A stretch of 64,000 nt of DNA from Charina bottae (GCA_023362775.1 JALMGJ010000015.1:7455501-7519500); one strand, 5' to 3'. Shown: positions 43,800 through 56,682, numbered from the stretch's first letter. Notes: a model not told the origin generated them from the letters alone. Made by a program: numbers and translations.

Positions 43800-44190
43800 T
43801 ATTTAATTCAATTTTGAGGCTGCCAAACTCTACAACAACAATTAAAAAAGAATTAAAAGAGAACACATATATCAAAAAGGGATACCACTGACCAGAAGGG
43901 CATCCTCATAACACAAAAAGTCCAAAAAAAAAAAATGCAAAAGAAAAAATCCCCCAAAAAGCAGAGGAACTTGACCACTACCATATCCCAAGGCCTGCGA
44001 GAAGAAACAAGTTTTTAACAGTTTGTGAAAAATCAGTAAGGTGGGAATATGGATCTCTGGGGGGATGTCATTCCAGAGGTCAGGAACCATCATTGAGAAG
44101 ACACACTTCCTGGGCCCTGCAAGATGACATTGTTTAATCCACAGGACCCAGATCATGCCCAATCTAGCTGATCTCACTGGACAGGCTGTA
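43800..44190 (-). mobile_element. L2-type LINE 3' part, degraded
   Basis: The minus frame reads CVFSMMVPDLWNDIPPEI and FHKLLKTCFFSQALGYG, the L2 C-terminal text (AFSAVAPALWN-LPPEI, FRK-LKTWLF). The 3' end with the GGCTGCCAAACTC stem is worn. Confidence 0.75.
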
Positions 44191-45400
44191 ACATATTCTT
44201 ACTGCCTTTGAAGCAACAAATTGTTGGTGGAATTATTGTATAAGAAAAGCAATTTATAATGGTTTTCAAGTAAATTTAGCTTCTGCTTTTGTATGATAAA
44301 TGACACTAAAGGAAGGACTGGGGAAAAATTTATTTTGATATGTCTGGAGCACAGCAAGAAATGAATGTACTGTTTAAACTGCTCAATTACATTTTGGCAT
44401 CTTTCACACTCTTTCTTTTTAGAAAAAAAGTCATTGCAGCCTGTAAAAAGAACCACTTGTGTGTAATACCTTTACATGCTGATGTAAAATACAATATAAT
44501 TTCAGGAAATATAAAACATCTGCCAAAATATAGGAAATGTCTCATTTCCTCCACCCCTGCAAAGAGAAAAAAAATTAAAAACTGACTTTTGTTTTTCATT
44601 TTTGTTATTGTTATCTAGAGTTTTGTATAATTTAAGCAGGAAGAAGAAATGGCAGAATCTCTATTTATTCTTTCACACCTCGGCTTGCTTGAATTTCTCA
44701 GCTGTTTGAAGAAAAAACTTCTTGCTAGTTTGCCCAATTTATGCTATGAAGTTCATGTTCCATCAAACCACTTCTCATACATTTGTACATTGTGGAACAG
44801 CTTTACAGCAAAATCCTATGCATCTCTTCAAAATCAACTTCCAGAAGCTGCATTCATACATTCCATTGGACCGTAATATCGTTAGTTTTGTTGTGTTTGC
44901 CCTGTAAGTCTACAGGAGTATGGAGATGACCTTGGAGAAGGTACAGTATGCAGAGACTGTTAGTAAAACAGGAGTTTAGTTCAGGAAATCAGGAAAGTGT
45001 GAGAAAGAAATTCAAGTTTGTCTTTGTTATAAGAGGGAGGGAAGGGGTTACTCTGTCAGGCTTTCAAGATTCTGTTATTACAGCTTTTCAATAAAGGAAA
45101 TTTCTAGTATTTCTTGTGGTGCCTGCTTTTTGACCTGGCCTATTTTGAAGGGTGGATATCAATCTTGAGAGTCCAATAGTGTTTCCCTTCCCTTCCTCTT
45201 ATATCAATCCATTTATTTTATTACAGTCGTAGACCAGTACAAGCAGAGTGCTTAGTGAATATACAGTATATAAATCTATCTTAATAGATAATAAATGAAA
45301 TAATATTTAAGACAAAGTTAAAATACATTTATAAAACAACCTAACTAACATCTATGAGTGAGGTCCAGGGTGCAGTCTATATTTAAATTATAAGACAGAC
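44191..45400. other. Intergenic DNA, no gene seen
   Basis: AT-rich unique-looking sequence. Open frames of 60-85 codons occur on both strands without family signal. Confidence 0.3.
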
Positions 45401-45671
45401 CAGGGCTTTCCAAAGTTTTCCCGCGGCGACACACCAACCGCCGTTGGTGTGTCGCTGCGGGAAAACCCGGAAGTGCCGCCGTTGCGGCGGCGCGCAAAAA
45501 CCCGGAAGCGCCGCTGCCGCTTTCGGGTTTTTGCACGCCGCCGTTGGTGTGTCGCTGCGGGAAAACCCGGAAGCGCTGATGATGATCAGCGCTTCCGGGT
45601 TGTGTGGCGACACACCAGACTGTGTGTGGCTACACACTTTTGTGTCGCCACACAGAGTTTGGAAAGCTCTG
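45401..45671. mobile_element. hAT-like MITE, hairpin subfamily, longer form
   Basis: 271 bp with ends CAGGGCTTTCCAAAG and GTTTGGAAAGCTCTG and 8-bp flanks AGACAGAC/AGATAGAC (7 of 8). Its right 130 bp matches the 40692-40862 element. The left part repeats the CGTTGGTGTGTCGCTGCGGG segment, giving a partial internal duplication. Confidence 0.9.
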
Positions 45672-45913
45672 AGATAGACACTAAAATGATATAAGTATAA
45701 TAACATCTAAAATGACAAAGAAGTGATAATATCTAAAATTTAAATGAATTACAGTTACATAGGATGCGTTTGGCTAGTGGAAAATTGGCCCATCAGGGTC
45801 CGGCGGATCTTCTGTGCTGCTGCACAAAACCTAGCCACATGCGCTGTAGGTAGTTCATCTATGAGCAGCATTTGGGCATAGGCTGAGTCTGAGTGACCAG
45901 GATGTCTACTAAC

Positions 45914-46182
45914 GTCAGGCCCAGCCCAAGAATGACAAAGAATTAATCCAGCCAAACTTCAGTTCTTTATTTGCTCACACCAAATAGACAGAATCTGGCC
46001 AGACTAAAGCTACTCTACCTAACCTAAGGGGAAATAACTTGGGAGGCTCTAGGGCGGGGCTATTCTGAACCTCTTAATCTTCCCACATTCCATTTCTGGA
46101 CTGTCTCCTTTTATCTTGCCCTCCTCCTTGGAATGTGCTCCCTCCTTCCCGAGAACCAGCAGCGTTATTGAAGTCCATCACA
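45914..46182 (-). mobile_element. Solo LTR-like element, inverted copy of 31795-32105
   Basis: On the minus strand it starts TGTGATGGACTTC and ends GGGCTGGGCCTGAC. It shares GCTGGTTCTCGGGAAGG, GGAATGTG, GGGAGTTATTTCCCCTTAGG-type text and AGATTCTGTCTATTTGG with the plus-strand copy 14 kb away. No target duplication was found. Confidence 0.65.
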
Positions 46183-47492
46183 TCACCTCCCCTTCAGAGA
46201 CACATTCCATCACAACTAATCCTCTTATACCAAAGAGAGTCAAAACAGAACAATCTTGAGTTTCTTTCTCACACTTCCTTGTTTTCCCTGGCTTACCTCA
46301 TGTATTACTAATGGGTACCACATACTTTTCCTAGGTCATCTCTTTGTTTCTCTACAAAACCCAACCGTTGTGGTTTGTATCCATGATTTTTCACTTAACA
46401 AGAAGACAATCAGTTATGATTTCACCATCTGCAGTGAAGCAAACCATAGCTTAGGGCAATGTGCAAAACAGAGCTTGGTACACAGTAGTACAAAGTAGTA
46501 CTTGGTACCAAGAATAAATCCAGACAATTGTAGCTTAGTCAATGAACTATGGTTAAACAAAACATAGTTTAGCCTGTGTGACCCTAGCCATTATATTCCA
46601 AGGTGTTTAGCCTAACATTCAACTACAATCTTTAAAAAAGCATGCAAATTTTAATGCAAAAAGATTAATTGCTATTGAGTCAATGCTAGTCAAAACAAGT
46701 AAGAAAGAAAGAGAGAACCATACCACACCAAAACTTAATTATAAATATGACTTTTTTAAAAAAACTGTCATTTAAGAACTTAATGGATTTACTCTGGAGC
46801 AAGTAGTTTGGGACTGCAGGAATGAGACCAACATTTATGTTTTTTTTTTCTCTTTAAGGAACTTAATGAAGAAAATGTGGTAGCCACATATGGGATGGGA
46901 GCTGCCTTTTAAAGTTCCTTTGTCCTCTCAAGAGCCCAATTGTAGAGGGAATAGGGAAGGGCCTTGAAAGACAGGAGGAAGAGCCGTGACCAAGGCAATG
47001 GTCAGATAAGAGGAGCTTGAGCCAGAGTCAAGAAAATAACCCGAGGAAACATCTCAAACAAGGTCCTCCCTGGTTCACATGAATGTAAAGTGAGGAAGAG
47101 GGGAAGCACATTCAGATTGCAATGACCTATATGGCATTGGTTTCTTAGTCTGGTCTACCTTGTAGGGCTGACACCAATATCATAGGATTCTAGAGCAGTC
47201 TTCCCTAAACTGATGTCCAAGGTATGTTGGACTTCAGCTACCTGAAATCCCAGCCAGCTTGACCAAAGTAATTCTTTTGGCTATGCTGGCTAGGAATTCT
47301 GGGAGTTGAAGTCCAACACATTTAGTGGACACATCTGGAAGACACAATTTGAGCATGTGATCTGCCACAAAAGGTGGTAAAGTGTTGAAAGTGGAGAGCA
47401 CTGAAAATGGAAAGCACTGCATTTAATTTCTGCAATTTTGAGGAGGATTATTTTTTTCATGCAACCAGATCTGAGTTGTAGTCTCTACCTGA
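46183..47492. other. Intergenic DNA, no gene seen
   Basis: An old MITE-like remnant (47185-47335, AATTCTGGGAGTTGAAGTCC) is present. Otherwise no recognised feature. Confidence 0.35.
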
Positions 47493-47548
47493 CCACTAGA
47501 TGGCAGGAAAGAGTTGGAATTTTCTCTCTTTTTGCTGCCATCTAGTGG
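47493..47548. promoter_or_regulatory. Convergent pair of CTCF-like motifs
   Basis: CCACTAGATGGCA at 47493-47505 fits the CTCF core CCASYAGRKGGCR at every position. Its exact inverse, TGCCATCTAGTGG, lies at 47536-47548, with 30 bp between them. The pair lies about 0.85 kb beyond the proposed CDYL2 mRNA end, in the gap between convergent genes. Binding is inferred. Confidence 0.5.
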
Positions 47549-48405
47549 TCTGGATTTTTGCAACAAATATGCTAGCCCTATTTTTTTTTTTAATATACAA
47601 ATTCTAAAAAGGCCCTTTTGAAAAGGTACGTCAGAGTCTGCATGTGAAATCTAAAGCTACAGTTGAGCTTCACAAAGCCACCAAATTAATCTGTGGCAGA
47701 AGCACAACTTAACCATTAACTTTTCCAGCACTAGGCTGGCTGGCAAATTGCGTGCACATATCTGGTAAGTCATGGTTTTTTAAACCATCGTTCATGCATA
47801 ATATTTGGGTTTACACACAACACTACAGCACAGACAGCAGTTTCCAGGATCCAACCAAATATATTATGGCTAAATCAGATATGGAAACCAGTCTTCTTTC
47901 TCCATTAAATATGCAGCTGTAACTACAGTATTTCCAATTGCTGCAGATGAAGAAGACATGTAATCCCTTTTTGGCACGTAGAAAATATTCATACAGGGGC
48001 ATCCACTGTGGGCGGGTGTCAAAAGATGGCAGCCCTGAGATTGAAGCACATAAAAAAATGGATGGAGCTGTAATTGTGTGGTTGCAGCTAAATCTTGATA
48101 TTTTTGACCCACATGTGTGGACACCTCTGTACTCATTGCTCCCATCTAATGATTGTCCAGATGTTTGCACCCCAGATGTGGCAGTCTTGATCTTTTTCAA
48201 AATAGGTGTGACTTTTGGCAGATTCCCTGAAGACAAACTGAAGTTCTTGGTCTAAAAATGTTACCCACTCCTAGTCAAGCTATTTGAAATCTGGGAACAG
48301 TTCTGGAAACACTCTAGTGGGATGTTGTGCAAAAACCTCACCGCATCTTGACACAGTCTGCCATAGCCCCATTCGCTAAAGCCACCAAACGGGAGTTTCA
48401 ATGTT

Positions 48406-48411
48406 TTTATT
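48406..48411 (-). terminator. CDYL2: Proposed CDYL2 distal poly(A) signal
   Basis: The minus strand reads TTTGAATAAAAACATTG, followed within 30 bases by a G/T-rich stretch (CCCGTTTGGTGGCTTTAG), the usual layout of a cleavage site. Confidence 0.55.
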
Positions 48412-50260
48412 CAAAGCAGCTTCTCACAATGTATAAATACTGCATATTAACACACATGAAAAATACAACTTCTAAGGCACCCAGAAAAATGTGTTCATAC
48501 ACTAGTTTACAGGACCATTGACAAATAAATTGTGTACAATTTGATCTACACAGTCACTATATCAGATATATCAGAAGATATGCATCCCTCAGTACTTAAC
48601 TAATTTCTGAAATATTTACAACACTGTGGTTAAGGGGTGCCCCATACCCTCATATTGGTCATACTGTGCAGTCTTCATCTTCACAAATATTGGAAACATG
48701 ACATTCAGACAACAAAATAACTTATGGGCCATATCTGAAAACATCTATATTTTAATTCTTTTCTCTTTTTTTTTTTTGGTTACCTGCTTTATCTTCAGAG
48801 TTTGGTAATAAGCCTTACCAATAGACACCTCATCACTTATAACTATTTTTCGTTTTCCTTTTTCCATTGTTTTTTCAGCAGATAGACTTACTCTGGCTAC
48901 CTTGCCCCTTTTTCTTTCCCTAAAATGAATTTAAAAATGATACAAAACGCACGTTGAACAGGATGTGACAACCAATGGCATGATTGGGGAAAATGGAATT
49001 CTTTGGTCCTTATTGTTTTTAATGGAAGCTTTATATTTACATGTACTATTCCCTAGAAGCCCAAATCCTGTTTGAAAATGTCAGTGAATTACATGAAGGA
49101 CTTTCTTTGTGTTATGTTTGAAATAGTGGCAAAGATATTAAGTATGGCTTCAAAACATATTGTTAATAGGGTAAACAGAGATAATACATCCAGGATGCGG
49201 AGCATTTAAATGCACGATTCAGATTGTCTCTACATCTCTTGTGTAAACTTTAGGGTCTCCTAGAGAGAGTTGGCTTCAACCAGGTTTGACTTTTACAGAT
49301 TGAGCCACCCAAAGAACCTGAGCTTGACTAGGGTTGGTTAGATGGGCCAGATTAGACCCATGGGCTGGAGGCTCCCATCCCTGACTATAGAACAAAGCCC
49401 ATGCTAAAGAGCCTGACTATGTTTGAAAAGGACACACGTACATACAACCAGAACAACCCGTATTCTCCATTTCACTAGAAAAAAAATTAAGGCCCTGCAT
49501 TCTAAGTTTGCCAACTGTCTGAATGCAGCTGTTGGAGGAAAGGGGGTTTCTTAAACGTTCATCAGAAGTAATGGGGGTTAAATCCATTTCACATCATTTC
49601 CCTCCCTCAAACCACCCCTCTTCAAGGTTTCTACAGGTGGATCCAAGTCGCGCAGAAAAATTATGCCTGGAAGAAGGGTCAGTTTTGGGGTGGAAAGGTT
49701 TCAATATGAATTGTCCCCACTTGCTTCATGTCTGCATGGCAGGATCTGATGTTCTAACCCAACCTTCTGCAACCCCATGTCCTCCAGATGCGTTGGGCCT
49801 ACAACTCCTGGAATTCTCAGATTATGGAAGGATGTTATAATCCTTGATATTCTGCCACCCCAAAGAGTTGACTCTTCATTTTCCCTTAGGCAGTTAACAA
49901 TCTTTGTTTCAAACTAGTGGTAAGGCTTATTCACAAATGCAGCAAATCTACAAATTCATTTATTTCAAGGCTGGAAGAAAGGAAGGAAGGAAACCAAAAA
50001 CCTGCCTGCATATATTCATAACAGTAAAACAATGTATTATTCTAAGTGAAAAACAATTGGCATAAATCCCAGAATACTAGAGATTAAAAGAAGAGTTAAC
50101 CATAGTGTAAAAAGATTGCCTAAAACGCTTACCCTAATCTACCACAGAAATATAAAAAGTTTATATTTTTTTGAAAATATATACTGTATTAAAATCAGCA
50201 AGCTTATTCATTGAAACAGAAGGGCACCCAACTAACACATTTTATGTACAGCAATATGTT

Positions 50261-50361
50261 TGTGTGTGTGTGTGTGTGTATGTATGTATATACACACACA
50301 CACGCACGCACACACACACATATATATACACACATACATACACCCCCCCCACACACACACA
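50261..50361. repeat. Compound (GT)n/(TA)n/(CA)n microsatellite in the 3' UTR
   Basis: GT, then TATG, then CA, CG-interrupted CA, TA and CA blocks within 100 bp; self-complementary GT and CA blocks could pair in the transcript. Confidence 0.9.
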
Positions 50362-52355
50362 TGCAAGACAAACAGAGAAAAATGAATTGCTTACTTTTTC
50401 ATATCTACAAATGCAAAAACTGGGGAATCTTTAAAGATTTGTACAAAACCATTTACATGAAATAATATAACATACTTAACAGCAAATTTGCATTTTATTA
50501 AATACTGTGAATATTAATAAAGATATTCAACCCAGTATATATAGCACACCTATATAGCTAAATACTCAAGTGATGCTGGAAAGATAAAACTAGATGAGGA
50601 AGCTTTTTTTTTCCTTTTTAAAATAATTACTGACCTTAAAGTTGTTAAAAAAACACCCTGAAATCAGAATAATCATATTGATGCATTTTTTTTTTTAAAA
50701 GTAAGATTTAGAATTTTATGAAGGAATTATATTCAGCCTGTTTCAACTACTTATTGGCCAGGAAAATGTAAAAATAAGAATACCTTGAAAAAGCTGTGAA
50801 AAAAATATTAAAGTTTCAAAATCAGGTATATTTGGAAATCCAGAAATTTAGGATCCCAAGAATTCCAACTGCTCAAAGCACATTTCAGTGCTGGAAAGTC
50901 TTCCTGCTAGTTCATGAAAATGTGTGTCTGGAAGAGGGGCTGTACCACATTTTGAAAATTATAAAGTACTATTTCAGTAAATTGATGTTTTGCTATATAT
51001 TTTGTTTCGATTTGCTTGGTATTATATACTTCAAGGATTTTAGTCCTGAGTCCAGAACAGCCGGACTCCGGTAGCAAATGATTTATGAATTTGTTGAGAT
51101 TCTTTGCCATCCATAGCAGAGAAGAAGAGAAACACTCTCCATTCCCCTTGCCTGAAAATCCTAGTCTATGTGTCCAATGCATTCTGGTAAGAGCATGGTT
51201 TCCTCAAAGTGATGCTTGAAGCCAGACTGTGCACTGATTTGTAAGAATTTTGTAGATACTTCCTGACCAGAGGGAGTTCTGCTAAATGAAATGCATTTTA
51301 AAAAATCAAACTAAACACAGGAAGTCTCTCCCATCCCCAGGAATTCAATATCCCATTTGGAAGCTCTAACACCTAATAAGAAATTGAACTTAAATGGAAA
51401 CAACTACAGAGGAAAAAAAAAGAAAGAGAAATGAAAAACAAACAAAAAGTTCAGAAAACTCATGGAAGTCACAATTCATGAAATGAACTTAAACCCAGAG
51501 ATAATTGACTCTCTGTTCCCTCTTTTTTCTGCAATCTTCATAGCTAGAAGATGGGCAGCCATCTCATAAAGCAGCCCATACCGTGTATGTAAACGTTCTC
51601 CTGTTAATGCACCTTGACTGGACCTTGCCAACTTGAAAAGAACACAGTTCTTCCATTACTTCTCCAGGGACTTCACAGACGGTGGAAGGTGTTAAATCGA
51701 TGCAATTATAGAAAAATCTCTGCCCTGCTTCCAGGAAGTATTGGGGTCAGGTTCTAAGAGCAAAGGAGCGTAGAGTGTTCCAAAGGAAAATTCTGTCTTT
51801 CTGCATTTTTTTCTAATGGAAAGGAGAGCTGTCATTTGCTGGAAAATAAAAGGAACACAAGAACCTTTTGTAGCAGCATTTGAATGGTGTCTTTAAGAGC
51901 ATTACATCACTCCTTGGGAGGATGGGTAGCCTCTATGCTCTCTAGCAAGCAGAATTCTTCATTCTTTGTTGGTACCCTATGTCGGCGCAATTGAGTTATT
52001 ACTGTTCAGCTGATTAGAAAAAATAGTAAACATTTGTTATTAAAAAAAATGGTACACCCTGCCTTGTTCCTCAAGTTCTCAAGAGGATTTGTGTTACACT
52101 CACAGTTTCGGCACCCCGTTGTTTTTCCTTAAGGAAGATTCAAACACAATGTCCACCTTTGAGGACAATTCCTGAATATGAATCACAGAGTTCTTCCTTT
52201 TTTAAATGCCCCCAACAGTCCATGACATTATCTGATTCACTTCCTTTTGTCTTTGCTCACATAGCACAACTCTGTTTAAAGACAATCAGGGAGATCGTAC
52301 ACATGTGCAAAACCTATCCCATCTAGGTAAATACAATGATAATTAATAACGAGGC

Positions 52356-52360
<5 letters not shown>

Positions 52361-52404
<44 letters not shown>
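52361..52404. repeat. (AT)n microsatellite in the 3' UTR
   Basis: About 22 AT dinucleotides, 0.7 kb downstream of the CDYL2 stop codon. Confidence 0.95.
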
Positions 52405-52407
<3 letters not shown>

Positions 52408-53101
52408 CTCCCCATACACACGGACACACACAAACACAAATAAATTAATTAAATAAATTCACCCAAAAGGGGGGAGGAATCCAGGTAGGGTTTTTTTGCA
52501 ACATTATTTTCTTTTATCCATCATCTATTATAAATTATATCCCCCTCCCCCACATACAATGTATTCCATTGTTAAATGTTCCAACAAACAAAAAGTATTG
52601 ACATCTTCTTAAAGCAGGCCAGCCAGGTAAATATGATTTAGGCCTGAATTCTAAACTGAGTCATTTGGACTGATGCCGTGACAAGTTGCTTACAGTAGCG
52701 AGAATAAGTTAATTAATTAATAATAATAATAATAAAAAAGAAGAAGACAAAAGAAGTGAGATTGGTGGTGTGCCTTGAAGGGTTACCACTAGTGCTTCTG
52801 GCACGTGGAATGTATGTTTCTCTCCAGCCACGTGTGTGTTCAGATGCAACTCTCGCCAAAGGCTGGGTCAATACATCTGTCTTTCCTTCAACAAAGAAAA
52901 ATCAATCCTGCTCGGAAGAGTTGCTGAATTCACAAGGAAACTGGTGCAACCTCAGATGTGTTAGAGATGCTATCACAAAATCCTCTGGAGGATTTGCTGG
53001 ATCTGGGCTTTCATATTATTTATCTCAAACCTGGAGACACCTGAAATCTCTTTTGTCCCAGAACATTATTCCCCCTTTTTCTTTCAAGTCAAACAACAGT
53101 G

Positions 53102-53260
53102 TCAAACTTCATAGATCTTGTCTTGTAGATAGCTGAATAATGAATCTAGTCCTTTGGAAGAACTCCAGAGCTGCTTTAACATCTGACATTCTTTCTCATT
53201 CACATCTTCAAGGCCAGATTTTAGGAAACTCCGAACCAGGCATTTCGATTCTTCTAAAAC
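53102..53260 (-). CDS. CDYL2: CDYL2 terminal coding exon
   Basis: It encodes the last 52 residues and the TGA stop: VLEESKCLVRSFLKSGLEDV, then NEKECQMLKQLWSSSKGLDS and LFSYLQDKIYEV, nearly identical to mammalian CDYL2. This is the C-terminal helical part of the crotonase-like domain, which in this fold packs between subunits. The acceptor is TTCTCCTAG|GTT at 53261, phase 0. A Tigger-type MITE ends only 46 bases upstream of the acceptor, so the branch point must lie in those 46 bases or within the MITE. CDYL2 is a chromodomain protein that reads methylated histone H3 and acts as a co-repressor. Confidence 0.96.
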   Translation of the reverse strand, partial: VLEESKCLVRSFLKSGLEDVNEKECQMLKQLWSSSKGLDSLFSYLQDKIYEV

Positions 53261-53306
53261 CTAGGAGAAAGAAATTACAATCCCATTGCAGCATTGGAAT
53301 TTATTA

Positions 53307-53712
53307 CAGGTAGTCCTCGATTTACTACCACAATTGGGATTGGAACTTTGGTCACTAAGCGATGCGTTAGTTACGTGAGTCATCACATGACTGTGCCCGA
53401 TTTCATGACCTTTTTGGCTGTGGCCGTTAAGCGAATCATGTAGTCATTAAGCAAATCACGTGGTCATTAAGTGAATCCGGCTTCCCCCATGGAATTTGCT
53501 TGTCAGAAGGTCGCAAATGGCTATCACATGACCCTGGGATACTGCAACTGTCATATATACATGCCAGTTGCCAAGCGCCCGAATTTTGATCACATGACCA
53601 GGGGATGCTGCGACAGTCATAAGAGTGAGGACCGGTTTTAAGTCACTGTTTTCAGCGCCGTCATAACTTTGAATGGTCACTAAATGAATGGTTGTAAGTC
53701 GAGGACTACCTG
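53307..53712. mobile_element. Tigger-type MITE in the last CDYL2 intron
   Basis: 406 bp with inverted ends CAGGTAGTCCTCGATTTAC and GTAAGTCGAGGACTACCTG and TA flanks (53305-53306 and 53713-53714). Interior text matches the other two copies (TCACATGACC, GGTCGCAAATG). Confidence 0.92.
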
Positions 53713-54031
53713 TAATCTATTAGGAGGATAGCACTGTAATCCAATCTCCTCTAGGGGAAAAAAAAGTTTAGAGTTAGGAGACCTCTGGGCTCTTGGCTTC
53801 ATCAGAGAACTCCTTTGCAGCTGGTCAGTTCAATTCTTGGGCAGCTGACTAAGCACAGGGCCCCCCAAACTCCACCCATTCTGATAGCCTTGGCATGTAC
53901 ACCCCCCAACCAAGTGTCTCCAAGTGAATGCAGCCCCTCACCATTTAGCAAACTTCTCCCCAGCTTGGTCTGCAATATGATAGTCTCCTGTCTGAAAATG
54001 GGCGAGACATGCAGAATGAAAAGAAGCTCTA

Positions 54032-54235
54032 TTATTTATTTATTTAGATATACATCCCGCCTTTTGTACAGGAGCTCAAGGTAACGTACACAACACTCCT
54101 TCCCCTATTTTCACCCACAGCAACAACTGTGGGATAGTTTGAACTGCCAGAGAGTAATTGGTCCAAAGTCACCCAGGGAGCTTCAGTGGCTCCATTTCCA
54201 GTCCAGCACCTTCCCCACTACACCATCATGGCTCT
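54032..54235 (-). mobile_element. Old tRNA-derived SINE
   Basis: A worn copy of the 17.4/42.8-kb family: CATCCCGCCTTTTGTAC, CAAAGTCACCCAGGGAGC and CCAGCACCTTCCCCACTAC, with a TTATTTATTTATTTA tail at the left. Confidence 0.65.
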
Positions 54236-56130
54236 CCATTTATTTACCCCATTCTGATTTCTGATAAGTTTCAATTTTCCACTTTGATGTGGACTCCTGA
54301 ATTGATTCAGAATAAACTCTCTCCACATCTACAGAAGTCTGAACTGATTTGGAGGCCTCTGATTTCAATTATTGGGTTGCACTTACTGATCTGATTGGGA
54401 GACCTGATTTGATTGGGAGATCTAGCCAAATGGCCTTTGAATCAAACCTACTCATCAAAGATTGACACTCCCTTATTAAACTGGCATCTTGTGATTGCCC
54501 TTAACGACCAGAGCAGCCCTTGGATGTAAACATCCACAATCTGCATTCAAAATTCTAAATGTGCTTGGAAAGATTGCGACCCCTGGACCTACTTGTTCAT
54601 TTCATCCATTCTAAAGGATGGATTCCATAAAATGATACTCTAATAAAATATATGATTTGTCAGGGGTGTCCAGGGGGAAGTGGTAGTGTCAAAAAAAACC
54701 CAAGATGGTGTCCACAACACTGAAGCATTGCTGTTTTTTTATGCATATTGTATGTACAATACAGATACAGAAGAGGTAGGTCTTTGATTGTAGACCCCAT
54801 CTTGACTTTTTTGAACCCCTCCCACAGACACCCCTTCCCTTGGTGTTTTTGTATTCTACAGTAATATAATAGTTCACAAGACTGAACTGAAAACCAGGAA
54901 ATCTGAGTTCATACAGTATTCGCTTTTGCCTATCCATCCACAAGTGACTTTTTTTTTTTTAATATAGAAATGTAATTTTATTTTTGCTGGAGGTTTCACC
55001 CTTCCTGCCCTGTTACTGTTTTATATTCTTATTGCTTTTACTATTCTAACAGATGCCTTGTTTACCTTATTTTTTAAAATTCTGCTGGATCTTAGTTTAA
55101 CAATTGAAAGCTGCTTTGCATTTTTATCATAGTAGAACAAAGGGATATACTGTAATTAACTTTTTTTCAAAAAAAGTGTTGGGTAAGCAGGAAGCATTCT
55201 TAGCTTCACTGGTGATTTTCTCTATTCCTTTTATGAGTTTCTTGACCTAGAGGACTCTAATGCTGCACGTTATAAGAACAGAAGATGAAATGAAGGTGTG
55301 GGAGATACGATGGGAAATGAAGAACACAACTTGTTCAAGGTCCTCATCAGATCACTATGCTTATCGGCTCATCCAAGATACGCACAATGCTTTGGTAATA
55401 TGTTTTTCTTTTGTGTCTTTTTTTCCAAACATTTTGGAGGAGATATAATCTACAATACATTTAATTAAAAGTCCCTGGTGCCTTGTTGCCGCTCTTTCAA
55501 GTGTAAAGGGAAGCTACTCTGTCTTTGCCAAACAGAGGGAATAAAGTTACAATCTTTCATACAAAGATGGGGAGGAAAAAAATACCTCTCTACCAACTTA
55601 TTTACATACCTCTCGCACAGTGAAAACTCAGGACTTGCATAATGTGTGAAAAATTATTTGAGGATTGAAGACTAATCCAGGAGTTCAACATTCTGACTTG
55701 GGCAACCTTTTTGAAGCCAGGCACCCCCATCCTTAAGAGTTTTTGGAGCTGGGGAGATTACAGCAGGTAGGCAATGGGGAGGAATATATCATACCTCTGG
55801 ACAAGATCAGGATTTTATGGGTCCCCCCCCTCTGGCTTTTGTATGGGAGTTTCAAGAGGAAGTTTCCATTCATTTACTTATTAAGCAGGTAACCTACATA
55901 CAGTAAAGCCTATTTTAGGGCTAACGTTATAGTTGTCTGCATTTTTGATCTCAACTTGTTTATTTATTCATGCAGCTAACTGTGTCATAGATTTTCAGCA
56001 ACTATGGTTGGAACAGGCTCCAGAAGCCATCAAAAGAGCCATCAAAAGGGCCTAGGATCACCCATCCTCTTTCATGAAAAAGACTGGGTAAGCACTGGTA
56101 ATCCCTAGTTTATTTTGTCCCTTAATTCAG

Positions 56131-56190
56131 TGTTTCTCAACCTTGACAACTTTAAGATGTATGGACTTCAACTTTCAGAATTCCCCAGCC
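56131..56190. mobile_element. Half hAT MITE
   Basis: The left half of the CAGTGTTTCTCAACC family (CAGTGTTTCTCAACCTTGAC to CCCCAGCCAGCC). The right end is missing. Confidence 0.75.
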
Positions 56191-56376
56191 AGCCCTAATC
56201 CCTCCAGGACATCAAGTGTATAAAATAGACCAGCAATTTCACCCCCCAGCTTTTGGGCTAGAGAGGGTGGGGGACTTCTCATGGGATGTTTCTTCTGGTG
56301 GTGTTGGCATTCTTTTTCTGGACATTTGCTTTGTAAGAACTCTGAATTCCATTTTTAATTATCTCATGTTTTAAAC

Positions 56377-56510
56377 CAGGATTTCTCAACCAGGGCTCTG
56401 TGGAACCCTAGGGTTCTGCGAGAGGTCACTAGGGGTTTCCTGGGAGATCACGATTTATTTAAAAAATTATTTTAAGGGTTCCTCCAGGGGCAAGAGGTTG
56501 AGAAATGCTG
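56377..56510. mobile_element. hAT-type (Charlie-like) non-autonomous element
   Basis: 134 bp with CAGGATTTCTCAACCAGGG and GGTTGAGAAATGCTG ends and flanks TTTTAAAC/TTTTACGC (6 of 8). A shortened relative of 24146-24454. Confidence 0.75.
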
Positions 56511-56682
56511 TTTTACGCTACAGTCAGGATGGAGTTGGGCAGCCTATAAATTTAATAAGTAAAGAGAGGCAGTGCTTTGTCTAAAGTTCCTTCTAAGTGA
56601 GTTTCTGAAAGAGATGAGGTTAGAAATGTGTAACATAAACTCTCCAAAGTTCTCCATAAAATCTCCATAAAATTCTTCTTAC

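Larger units (their letters stand above)
48385..53101 (-). other. CDYL2: CDYL2 3' untranslated region, about 4.7 kb
   Basis: It starts directly after the TGA at 53102-53104 and is proposed to end at about 48385-48395. No interspersed transposon of the families crowding the rest of the window was recognised across almost its whole length, which fits an exonic, constrained segment. It is AT-rich with many A/T tracts and contains two compound microsatellites. Human CDYL2 also has a long 3' UTR (from memory). Earlier poly(A) signals may give shorter forms. Confidence 0.65.
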
